Positions 1 to 5,825 of a stretch of DNA of 28,247 nt are shown here, piece by piece. The position numbers and the translations under genes were made by a program. The notes beneath the pieces are model-generated. The model was not told where the DNA came from. It saw only the letters and a list, made by a program, of their open reading frames with translations, and did no database searches. Origin of the DNA: Bacteroidales bacterium (lineage in GTDB: Bacteria; Bacteroidota; Bacteroidia; Bacteroidales; F082); the NCBI GenBank assembly GCA_017508895.1, contig JAFWRA010000090.1, forward strand, positions 1 through 28,247, read 5' to 3'. Numbering within the stretch: the first letter of the stretch is position 1; every line of letters starts with the position of its first letter.

Positions 1-1
1 C

Positions 2-151
2 GGTGAGGTCACTCCCGACGGCAAGTTCTCTCTGACCTGCCTCCGCTGCGTCGGTGCTTGCGGTCTGGCCCCCGTCATCGAAGTCGGTGACAAGGTCTAC
101 GGCCGTATGACGCCTGACCGCGTGAAGGACGTGCTCGCTGAATATAAATAA
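2..151 (+). CDS. NuoE/HymA-like thioredoxin-fold [2Fe-2S] subunit, 3' fragment
   Basis: The gene enters from the left edge; only the last 49 codons and the TAA stop are present. The fragment holds the second cysteine pair of the family's [2Fe-2S] site in the context CLRCVGACGLAP, followed by a VIEVGDKVYGRMTPDRV segment, the usual end of NuoE/HndA/HymA proteins. These subunits pass electrons between the NADH-binding flavoprotein and the rest of complex I or an electron-bifurcating [FeFe] hydrogenase. Which complex applies cannot be told because the upstream and partner genes lie outside the window. A hydrogenase would suit the anaerobic genes next door, but that is inference. The family call is firm; the complex is open. 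Confidence 0.85.
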   Translation, partial: GEVTPDGKFSLTCLRCVGACGLAPVIEVGDKVYGRMTPDRVKDVLAEYK

Positions 152-160
152 TTGGTGTTA

Positions 161-194
161 ATTGTAGAGACGGCGCATGCACCGTCTCTACAAT
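161..194. repeat. GTAGAGACG-family palindrome, copy 1
   Basis: Thirteen-base arms (ATTGTAGAGACGG and CCGTCTCTACAAT) match perfectly around an 8-base centre, 10 bases after the stop of the NuoE-like gene. The GTAGAGACG/CGTCTCTAC arms recur at 1484-1513, 2150-2179 and 15307-15334 with different centres, so this is a dispersed repeat rather than a site belonging to this gene. It may add a hairpin to the transcript end. Confidence 0.85.
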
Positions 195-217
195 ACCTAT
201 TTATATTAATAGGACAT

Positions 218-252
218 GAAAAAATCTCCATCCAATGGGTGGAGTTTTTTTT
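218..252. terminator. Two-way intrinsic terminator between convergent genes
   Basis: An 8-bp stem (CTCCATCC / GGGTGGAG, one G-T pair) with a 3-base loop is flanked by an A run on the left and eight T on the right. It can therefore end transcription of the NuoE-like gene rightward and of the flavodiiron operon leftward, whose last stop codon lies 22 bases away. Confidence 0.85.
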
Positions 253-273
253 GTAGTATGAAAAGGGTAGGGG

Positions 274-1464
274 TTAACCCTTTACAGCTTCGGCTATAGA
301 TTTTCCAAGGTTGTAGAGCTTGTCCCAATCTTCTTCGCGGATAGGCGCGCCTTTCACTTCGACGTTATCTGTCACCAGGTTCCATTTGCCTTCCTCGGCA
401 TATTTGGTGAGGGTCTTCACGCCGCCACCGCTCCAGCTCATGCCGCCGAAAATGCCATAGCATTTGTCCTTCGGCTTGAACTCGTTGATTTCGTGCACCA
501 ACAGAGTCATGTTCGGGAACATGCTGGCATAATGGGCGCAAGCCCCGATGATGACACCTTTGTACTTCCAGATGTCGCTCATAATGAACGAGACTTCCGT
601 CTTGGCCACATCGTAGACCTTCACTTCCTTGATGCCCGCCTCAGCGGCACCGCGAGCCACAATCTCGGCCATGCGTGCCGTGTTGCCGTGCATCGAGCCG
701 TAGACGATGACCACGCCTTCTTCCGACTCTTGTTTGCTCCATTGCGTGTACTTGCCAATGACCCAAGCGAGGTTGCTGCGCCAGACCAAGCCATGCGACG
801 GGGCAATCATCTTGATTTCCAAGGCACCAAGTTTCTCGATGGCTTTCAAGGCTTGCATGGCCACCTTGCCGACTATGTTGGCGTAATAGCGGCGCATGTC
901 ATCCTCATAGAAATCGAGGTTCACTTGGTCGTCAAAGATGCCGCCATTCAGGGCACCGAAGCCACCAAAGGCATCATTGCTGAAGACAATTTTGCTGTTT
1001 TGCTCGTAGGTCACCATCGACTCGGGCCAGTGCACCATAGGCACCATGAAAAACTGTAAGGTGTGGTTGCCGAGACAAAGGGTTTCGCCTTCAGCCACTA
1101 TCTTCTTGTTTTCGATTGGTCCGTAGAAAGCCTCCAAGGGGGCGAAAGTCTTGGCGTTGCCAACGACTTGCACGTCGGGAAACTCACGTAACACAGCGGC
1201 CACCGTGCTGCTATGGTCGGGCTCGTCGTGATTAATAATAAGGTAGTCGACTTTGCGGCCTTGCAGCACCGATTTCACCTTGAAAAGGTATTCTTCAAGG
1301 AAATTGGCTTCCACAGGGTCGATTAGTGCAACTTTATCGTCTACAATGAGATAGGAGTTATAGGAAACGCCGTTGGGCAGTTCCATGTGGTTCTCAAACA
1401 AGTCGGTGTGGCGGTCGTTGACGCCGACATAAAAGATATTTTCGGTTAATTGTATTTGTTGCAT
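274..1464 (-). CDS. fprA: Flavodiiron protein (FprA type; O2/NO reductase)
   Basis: Cytoplasmic A-type flavoprotein that reduces O2 to water, or NO to N2O, with electrons from rubredoxin. Residues 1-245 form the metallo-beta-lactamase-like domain with the full diiron ligand set: H79, E81 and D83 (in HDEPDH), H145 (MVHWPES), D164 (SNDAFGG) and H224 (APSHG). Residues 250-396 form the flavodoxin domain, with the FMN phosphate loop YGSMHGNT at 255-262 and the GACAHYASMFP stretch near 308-317. At 396 residues it has the normal family length and no added reductase domain, so it needs an external donor; the two rubredoxin-containing genes just upstream fit this role. It is the last gene of the rbr-rub-hrb-fprA operon and ends at the terminator at 218-252. 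The ATG at 1464 gives the standard N terminus. Confidence 0.96.
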   Translation of the reverse strand: MQQIQLTENIFYVGVNDRHTDLFENHMELPNGVSYNSYLIVDDKVALIDPVEANFLEEYLFKVKSVLQGRKVDYLIINHDEPDHSSTVAAVLREFPDVQVVGNAKTFAPLEAFYGPIENKKIVAEGETLCLGNHTLQFFMVPMVHWPESMVTYEQNSKIVFSNDAFGGFGALNGGIFDDQVNLDFYEDDMRRYYANIVGKVAMQALKAIEKLGALEIKMIAPSHGLVWRSNLAWVIGKYTQWSKQESEEGVVIVYGSMHGNTARMAEIVARGAAEAGIKEVKVYDVAKTEVSFIMSDIWKYKGVIIGACAHYASMFPNMTLLVHEINEFKPKDKCYGIFGGMSWSGGGVKTLTKYAEEGKWNLVTDNVEVKGAPIREEDWDKLYNLGKSIAEAVKG

Positions 1465-1483
1465 AATTGAATTTGTTTTGTTT

Positions 1484-1513
1484 TGTGGAGACGCAAAATT
1501 TTGCGCCTCTACA
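1484..1513. repeat. GTAGAGACG-family palindrome, copy 2 (degenerate)
   Basis: A 30-base imperfect palindrome centred at 1498/1499 fills most of the 50-base gap between the Hrb-like and flavodiiron genes. The arms are TGTGGAGACGCAAAA and TTTTGCGCCTCTACA; 13 of 15 positions pair by Watson-Crick rules. It would form a hairpin in the operon transcript. There is no long U run after it, so simple termination is not expected. Confidence 0.8.
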
Positions 1514-1514
1514 G

Positions 1515-2135
1515 CTAAAAAACCTCCTCAAAATCCTCTACGCCGTGTTTGCACAACGGGCATTCGAAATCGGGTGGGAGGGAATCACCTTCGTAAACAA
1601 AGCCACAGACCTTGCAAACCCAGCGACGTTTGCCATCTTTAGGCTTCTCTTGAGGTTGTGGTTTGGGCTTTATGTTGTTCTGGTAATAGTCGTATGTCAG
1701 GGAAGGCTTGTCAGACAACATTTGGGCATCAAGGACGTCAGCGATGAACATCGTATGTGTGCCAAAGTCAATGCTCTTGGTGACGCGGCAGGCCAAATAG
1801 GCGTTGGTGTATTTAGGGATGTAGAGCACATGGTTGACAGCACGGTGCTCGGACTCGCAGTTGGCGAATTTGTTCACCTTGCGCCCGCTCTGGAACCCGA
1901 AATGCTCAAAAACTTTCATCGGCGTTTCGGTGGTGAGCATCGAGACATTGAACACACAAGAATCCTTGATGAGGTCATGCGTATAGTTTCCCTTGTTGAC
2001 CGTCACTGAAATCTGCAAAGGGTTGCTTGTGACTTGAATCACCGTATTGACGATGCATCCATTGTCGATGTTATCGTAATTGGTGGTCAGGACATAAAGG
2101 CCGTAACCAATTTTGAATAATGCTTTGGTATCCAT
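1515..2135 (-). CDS. hrb: Flavin reductase-rubredoxin fusion (high-molecular-weight rubredoxin, Hrb)
   Basis: Two-domain electron carrier. Residues 1-152 match the FMN-binding split-barrel flavin reductase family (start MDTKALFKIGYGLYVLTT, then a TSNPLQISVTVNKGNYTHD region). Residues 154-170 are a Pro/Lys-rich linker. Residues 171-206 are a short rubredoxin with iron ligands C174, C177, C192 and C195. In acetogens such as Moorella thermoacetica this fusion takes electrons from NADH and reduces the flavodiiron protein, and the two genes are adjacent there as they are here. The rubredoxin spacing is shortened: 14 residues separate the two CxxC pairs, against about 29 in the stand-alone rubredoxin next to it. 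The call is strong; the direct donor (NAD(P)H or another flavoprotein) is inferred. Confidence 0.93.
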   Translation of the reverse strand: MDTKALFKIGYGLYVLTTNYDNIDNGCIVNTVIQVTSNPLQISVTVNKGNYTHDLIKDSCVFNVSMLTTETPMKVFEHFGFQSGRKVNKFANCESEHRAVNHVLYIPKYTNAYLACRVTKSIDFGTHTMFIADVLDAQMLSDKPSLTYDYYQNNIKPKPQPQEKPKDGKRRWVCKVCGFVYEGDSLPPDFECPLCKHGVEDFEEVF

Positions 2136-2149
2136 AATGTGATTAATTA

Positions 2150-2179
2150 TGTAGAGACGCGATTAATCGCGTCTCTACA
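2150..2179. repeat. GTAGAGACG-family palindrome, copy 3 (perfect)
   Basis: A perfect 30-base palindrome centred at 2164/2165, with arms TGTAGAGACGCGATT and their exact complement, fills more than half of the 55-base gap between the rubredoxin and Hrb-like genes. It is the cleanest copy in the window. In the minus-strand operon mRNA it would form a 12-15 bp hairpin without a U tail, so RNA processing, stabilisation or attenuation is more likely than full termination. Confidence 0.9.
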
Positions 2180-2190
2180 AACATAATGAA

Positions 2191-2352
2191 TTATTCCATG
2201 ACAGAGAAGCTGTCCTTGCCGATGCCGCAAAGCGGGCATTTCCAGCTGTCGGGAATGGCTTCAAACGGAGTGCCGGGAGCGATGCCGCTATCGGGATCGC
2301 CTTTTTCTGGGTCGTAGATGTAACCGCAGACGTCGCAAACGTACTTTTTCAT
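2191..2352 (-). CDS. rub: Rubredoxin
   Basis: Fifty-three-residue Fe(Cys)4 electron carrier of normal length. Its iron ligands are C6 and C9 ([12 protein letters not shown]) and C39 and C42 ([13 protein letters not shown]). The family's central segment [15 protein letters not shown] is intact. It starts at the ATG at 2352, 29 bases after the rubrerythrin stop, and ends in TAA. Its place between rubrerythrin and the Hrb/flavodiiron pair indicates that it feeds electrons to one or both of these peroxide- and oxygen-reducing enzymes. Having both a free and a fused rubredoxin in one operon suggests separate donors, but the pairing cannot be read from sequence. Confidence 0.96.
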   Translation of the reverse strand: MKKYVCDVCGYIYDPEKGDPDSGIAPGTPFEAIPDSWKCPLCGIGKDSFSVME

Positions 2353-2381
2353 ATTGAACAAATTATTTGATTAATAGTGGA

Positions 2382-2921
2382 TTAATAGTTTTCAGCTTTG
2401 ATTTGGAAATAGGATTGCGGGTGGTTGCACACGGGGCAGATTTGCGGAGCCTTCTTTCCAATGACGATATGACCGCAGTTAGAGCATTGCCATACCATGT
2501 CGCCTTCGCGAGAGAAAACAAGCCCGTCTTCGATGTTTTTCAGGAGCTTGCGATAACGTTCTTCGTGCTCTTTCTCGATTTTGGCCACCAGTTCGAATAG
2601 CACGGCAATCTTGGTGAAACCTTCTTCGCGGGCGGTCTTGGCCATGCCAGCATACATGTCAGTCCATTCGTAATTCTCGCCGTCAGCGGCGTCTTTCAGG
2701 TTGGTTTTGGTGTCGGGCACCTCGCCTTCGTGCAAGAGTTTGAACCAAATCTTGGCGTGCTCCTGCTCGTTACGGGCGGTCTCTTCAAAGAGGTCGGCAA
2801 TTTGGTTGTAGCCTTCTTTGCGTGCCTTTGAGGCATAATAAGTGTACTTGTTGCGGGCTTGTGATTCGCCTGCAAATGCAGCCATAAGGTTGGCTTCGGT
2901 TTTTGAACCTTTCAATTCCAT
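2382..2921 (-). CDS. rbr: Rubrerythrin (peroxide reductase)
   Basis: Cytoplasmic peroxidase that reduces H2O2 to water in anaerobes, using electrons from rubredoxin. Residues 1-135 are the ferritin-like four-helix domain; likely diiron ligands are E19, E52xxH55, E82xxE85 and E116xxH119. Residues 140-179 are the C-terminal rubredoxin-like domain with C146/C149 and C162/C165. Length (179 aa) and domain order are classical. It is the first gene of the four-gene operon, and a TAnnTTTG box lies about 85 bases upstream at 3007-3014. The leader between box and gene is AT-rich and contains a small AGTAGG/CCTACT hairpin at 2981-2998. Confidence 0.97.
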   Translation of the reverse strand: MELKGSKTEANLMAAFAGESQARNKYTYYASKARKEGYNQIADLFEETARNEQEHAKIWFKLLHEGEVPDTKTNLKDAADGENYEWTDMYAGMAKTAREEGFTKIAVLFELVAKIEKEHEERYRKLLKNIEDGLVFSREGDMVWQCSNCGHIVIGKKAPQICPVCNHPQSYFQIKAENY

Positions 2922-3006
2922 GATAGATTGGTTTACTTGTTGATTATAAGTTAGTTAGCGAAACAAAAATAATACGATAGAGTAGGGGGAAACCTACTTT
3001 TCGGGG

Positions 3007-3014
3007 CAAAGGTA
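3007..3014 (-). promoter_or_regulatory. -7 box of the rbr-rub-hrb-fprA operon
   Basis: Read on the minus strand this is TACCTTTG, matching the Bacteroidetes -7 consensus TAnnTTTG. No -33 TTG box at the usual 19-21 base distance was found (the nearest TTTG is 24 bases away). The predicted start of transcription is near 3000, giving a leader of about 80 bases before the rubrerythrin ATG. Confidence 0.55.
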
Positions 3015-3047
3015 GCATTATTTTTCTGAATTGCGTAACAAATTCCG

Positions 3048-3055
3048 TAATTTTG
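3048..3055 (+). promoter_or_regulatory. -7 box of the exonuclease gene, next to its start codon
   Basis: TAATTTTG matches TAnnTTTG. Transcription should begin about 5-7 bases downstream, near 3060-3062, and the ATG of the exonuclease is at 3064, so the message would be almost leaderless. The box lies 34 bases from the opposing box of the rubrerythrin operon, making a compact divergent promoter region. Confidence 0.5.
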
Positions 3056-3063
3056 CGGCCATT

Positions 3064-3642
3064 ATGTTTTGGAATCGCGATAAACAAAAGATTAAGGGCG
3101 CTGACTGGCCTGATGCCGAATGGCCTTCCTATATTCCGAAGTACCATTTGCATGACTTCGCGGCCATCGACTTTGAAGCTGCCAACGGTGAGGTTACCAG
3201 TGCTTGCAGCATAGGAGTCGTTATTGTCAGAGAGGACGAGATTGTGGACCGCTTTTACAGCCTGATCAAGCCAGTGCCTAACAAATATGATTTTTATACG
3301 ACTAAGGTTCATGGCATTACCTATAAAGACACGAACCATGCGGATTTGTTTCCTGAGGTTTGGGACAATGTCAAGGACAAGGTGAAGGGCTTGCCAATGG
3401 TGGCGCATGGCATTTCGTTTGACGAACGCGTCTTGAAAGCATTACACGAGTTGTATCACATTTCATACCCGAATTACAAATTCTATTGCACACATTTAGG
3501 TTCCCAAAAACTTGTTCCGGAGTTGGAGAACCATAAGTTGCAGACTGTGGCAAAGCATTTCGGTTATGACTTGGCGAAGAACCATCATAATGCCGTCGCC
3601 GATGCGGAGGCTTGTGCGGTGATTGCGATGAATATTTTTTGA
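3064..3642 (+). CDS. DnaQ-like 3'-5' exonuclease (DEDDh family)
   Basis: A 192-residue protein counted from the ATG at 3064. The DEDDh catalytic residues are D36 and E38 (AAIDFEAANGE), D120 (AHGISFDERV) and H175 with D180 (HHNAVADA). This is a stand-alone domain of the DNA polymerase III epsilon type, able to remove nucleotides from DNA or RNA 3' ends; no polymerase or BRCT part is attached. Reading could also begin at a TTG at 3031, 11 codons earlier, but the promoter box at 3048-3055 lies inside that stretch, so the ATG is preferred. It is transcribed away from the rubrerythrin operon and followed by a hairpin at 3654-3698. The exact role (proofreading, repair or RNA trimming) is unknown. 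Confidence 0.9.
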   Translation: MFWNRDKQKIKGADWPDAEWPSYIPKYHLHDFAAIDFEAANGEVTSACSIGVVIVREDEIVDRFYSLIKPVPNKYDFYTTKVHGITYKDTNHADLFPEVWDNVKDKVKGLPMVAHGISFDERVLKALHELYHISYPNYKFYCTHLGSQKLVPELENHKLQTVAKHFGYDLAKNHHNAVADAEACAVIAMNIF

Positions 3643-3653
3643 TTCGGAATGAA

Positions 3654-3698
3654 AGACCGCCTTTATGTCATTCCTGTAGGAATCTATAAATGCGGTCT
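3654..3698 (+). other. Long hairpin after the exonuclease gene
   Basis: Outer arms AGACCGC / GCGGTCT plus TTTAT / ATAAA pair, with one C-T mismatch, around an inner hairpin ATTCC-TGTA-GGAAT. It starts 11 bases after the exonuclease stop. Only a short A-rich stretch follows, not a U run, so it may be a 3'-end stabiliser or a weak terminator. Confidence 0.55.
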
Positions 3699-3829
3699 GG
3701 TCAAAAATTGGATAATATAGTGCTTAGGGTAGTGTTGCAAAATACATTATTTAACATAATATTGATTATTTTTAAAAAGGCCAAAACGGAAAAGAATGCA
3801 AAAATTTGCTATTTCCATCAGTTTTTCGC

Positions 3830-3859
3830 TTGTCGAAACCAAAATGATGATTACTTTTG
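3830..3859 (+). promoter_or_regulatory. Promoter of the DUF3127 gene (TTG -19- TACTTTTG)
   Basis: A TTG at 3830-3832 and TACTTTTG at 3852-3859 are separated by 19 bases, the spacing expected of the Bacteroidetes housekeeping promoter. The predicted leader is about 70 bases and contains the AT-rich repeat at 3892-3922. The rest of the 295-base gap between the exonuclease and DUF3127 genes shows no convincing gene; a 64-codon frame at 3690-3884 spans the promoter and resembles nothing recognised. Confidence 0.6.
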
Positions 3860-3891
3860 CATTTTCGCAATAATTCCCACTTGAGTGGTAA

Positions 3892-3922
3892 TTGAATCTT
3901 TGAATTTTGAATCTTAAATATT
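3892..3922 (+). repeat. AT-rich leader repeat, copy A
   Basis: A run built from GAATCTTT/GAATTTT/AAATCTT words lies just before the DUF3127 gene. Its first 30 bases match 10169-10198, directly before the large surface-protein gene, at 28 of 30 positions. The two genes are unrelated, so this is a dispersed sequence that sits in 5' leaders. Confidence 0.7.
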
Positions 3923-3937
3923 AAATTACAGTATATT

Positions 3938-4342
3938 ATGGAAATTATCGGAAAAGTGGTCAGACTCGGTAATCTGACCGAAGGTACAAGCGCCCGCGGT
4001 CCATGGCGCAAACAGGAACTTATCATCGAGACCGAAGAACAATACCCGCGCACGGTCTGTCTAATCTGCTGGACGAACCAGATCGACGAGATTCAGAAAT
4101 TTGCGCCTGGACAGACCATCAAGGCACAAATTGATTTGTCATCGCGCGAATTTAATGGCAAATGGTACACCGATGTACGCGTTTGGCGCTTCGACCCGGT
4201 TGGTGCTGCGGCTGCACCGGCTGCTGCTCCTGCACAACCTGTGCAGCAACCTATGATGCATCAAACGCCGCCTGTAGCCGCTCCTGCACAGGATTATTAT
4301 CCTCCGGCGGGCGAAGATAGCGTGGATGATCTTCCCTTCTAA
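3938..4342 (+). CDS. DUF3127 protein with SSB-like acidic tip
   Basis: A 134-residue protein of the DUF3127 family, common in Bacteroidota. Residues 1-88 look like a compact OB-fold-type beta domain (MEIIGKVVRLGNLTEGTS, then WRKQELIIETEEQYPRTVCL and KWYTDVRVWRF). Residues 89-125 are a low-complexity Ala/Pro/Gln linker. The chain ends in GEDSVDDLPF, very like the acidic, Phe-ending tail by which single-stranded-DNA-binding proteins recruit repair and replication proteins. An ssDNA-associated role is inferred from this layout. The ATG at 3938 follows a recognisable promoter. A hairpin at 4359-4391 separates it from mnmE. Confidence 0.85.
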   Translation: MEIIGKVVRLGNLTEGTSARGPWRKQELIIETEEQYPRTVCLICWTNQIDEIQKFAPGQTIKAQIDLSSREFNGKWYTDVRVWRFDPVGAAAAPAAAPAQPVQQPMMHQTPPVAAPAQDYYPPAGEDSVDDLPF

Positions 4343-4358
4343 CATTATGTTAAATTGA

Positions 4359-4391
4359 ACGCCGCGGTCTGTTTCATGCAGACTGCGGCGT
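4359..4391 (+). terminator. Hairpin between the DUF3127 gene and mnmE
   Basis: A 13-bp stem, ACGCCGCGGTCTG / CAGACTGCGGCGT, has one G-T pair and a 7-base loop. It begins 16 bases after the DUF3127 stop and ends 12 bases before the mnmE start. The right side is TATTGCTAAT, without a U run, so it may be a weak terminator or a processing/attenuation structure controlling read-through into mnmE. Confidence 0.6.
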
Positions 4392-4403
4392 ATTGCTAAT
4401 ACA

Positions 4404-5819
4404 ATGCAAACCAACATCCTAAATAACGACACTATCTGCGCCATCGCTACACCGCATGGCATGGGCGCTATCGCTGTTGTACGTGTCTCTGGCCCAGAAG
4501 CTATATCTATTGTCAGTCAGCTGTTTAGACAGAATGACAAGCCTTTCGTCCAGGAAAATGTGGTTTCACATAAGGCTTATTACGGCCATATTGTAGACAA
4601 TGGCAATTGGCTCGATGAGGTGTTGGTGACTTTCTTTAAAGCCCCCCACTCTTTCACTGGCGAGGATTCGGCGGAGATTAGTGTGCATGGTTCGGTGTTT
4701 ATCCAGCAGAAACTCTTGCAAGTATTGATTTCGCATGGCTGCCGCATGGCCGAAGCCGGTGAGTTTACACGCCGCGCTTTCGTCAATCGTAAGTTTGACC
4801 TGGCACAGGCCGAAGCCATAGCAGATTTAATCAGTTCGGAGAGCGAAGCTGCCCACCGTGTTGCCATCAACCAATTGAAAGGTGGTTTTTCTAAAGAACT
4901 TCAAATGATGCGTTCTAAATTGTTGGAAATGACATCATTGATGGAACTTGAATTGGACTTCTCAGAAGAAGATGTTGAATTTGCTGACCGCAGCCAATTG
5001 AAGTCATTGCTGAAAGAGACCTTGACCCATGTCAATAAGCTGAAAGACTCGTTCCGCCTCGGTAACGCCATCAAAAATGGTATTCCTGTGGCTATCGTAG
5101 GACAAACCAACACGGGCAAAAGTACCTTGCTCAACGCCCTTTTGGGCGAAGACCGCGCCATCGTGAGCGACATTGCTGGCACTACCCGCGACACCATCGA
5201 GGAAACGCTGAATATCAACGGTATCCTTTATAGGTTCATTGATACAGCTGGATTGCGCAATACGGATGAAACCATTGAAAAGATTGGCATTGAACGGTCG
5301 TACAAGAAAATCGCGGAAGCCAATGTCGTTATCGGTATGCTGGATGCCACAACGGGTTATGAATCAATGCTTTCAGCTGCAAATGACATCCGATTGAAGG
5401 TGGATTTGTCAAACCAACAACTGATAATATGTATTAATAAGGTGGATACTTTGGCAGATCAAGGTGAAGCATTGTTGGGTGAACTTCGCCTTGACCTTGA
5501 CAATGACGACATCATGGTCATTTGCCTCTCCGCCAAGCATGGATTTGGCCTCAATGACCTTTATAACGCTTTGAAATACAGCCAACCCCTCGCCTCACCT
5601 GATTCCACCATGGTGACCAATGTCCGTCATTATGAGGCATTACTTCATGCTTCGGAAAGCTTGAATCAAGTTCAACAAGGACTTGAGATGAACATCCCTA
5701 CTGACTTGGTTTCCCAAGACTTACGGCAGGCGCTTTATTACCTTGGGAGTATCACAGGCGAAATTACCACAGACGAGGTGTTAGGTTCCATTTTTTCTCG
5801 TTTTTGCATTGGTAAATAA
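4404..5819 (+). CDS. mnmE: tRNA uridine-5-carboxymethylaminomethyl modification GTPase MnmE
   Basis: With MnmG, MnmE modifies the wobble uridine (U34) of certain tRNAs. Residues 8-125 are the N-terminal formyl-THF-binding domain (DTICAIATPHGMGAIAVVRVSG; FTGEDSAEISVHG; AGEFTRRAF). A helical domain is interrupted by the GTPase domain at about 226-393: P-loop GQTNTGKST (233-241), switch region GTTRDT (259-264), DTAG (280-283) and NKVD (345-348). The C terminus ends FCIGK with the conserved C468. Length (471 aa) is slightly above the usual of about 455. The next gene, a sensor phosphatase, begins 6 bases after the stop, suggesting co-transcription. The partner mnmG is not in the window. Confidence 0.97.
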   Translation: MQTNILNNDTICAIATPHGMGAIAVVRVSGPEAISIVSQLFRQNDKPFVQENVVSHKAYYGHIVDNGNWLDEVLVTFFKAPHSFTGEDSAEISVHGSVFIQQKLLQVLISHGCRMAEAGEFTRRAFVNRKFDLAQAEAIADLISSESEAAHRVAINQLKGGFSKELQMMRSKLLEMTSLMELELDFSEEDVEFADRSQLKSLLKETLTHVNKLKDSFRLGNAIKNGIPVAIVGQTNTGKSTLLNALLGEDRAIVSDIAGTTRDTIEETLNINGILYRFIDTAGLRNTDETIEKIGIERSYKKIAEANVVIGMLDATTGYESMLSAANDIRLKVDLSNQQLIICINKVDTLADQGEALLGELRLDLDNDDIMVICLSAKHGFGLNDLYNALKYSQPLASPDSTMVTNVRHYEALLHASESLNQVQQGLEMNIPTDLVSQDLRQALYYLGSITGEITTDEVLGSIFSRFCIGK

Positions 5820-5825
5820 CTGATT

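Noticed and set aside
493..1059. 188-codon frame opposite the flavodiiron gene
   Set aside because: The opposite strand encodes a protein with every catalytic ligand conserved; this frame matches nothing.
3690..3884. Possible 64-residue small protein before the DUF3127 gene
   Set aside because: It spans the promoter of the next gene, is AT-rich and Lys/Phe/Ile/Asn-biased as random AT-rich DNA would be, and has no recognisable feature.
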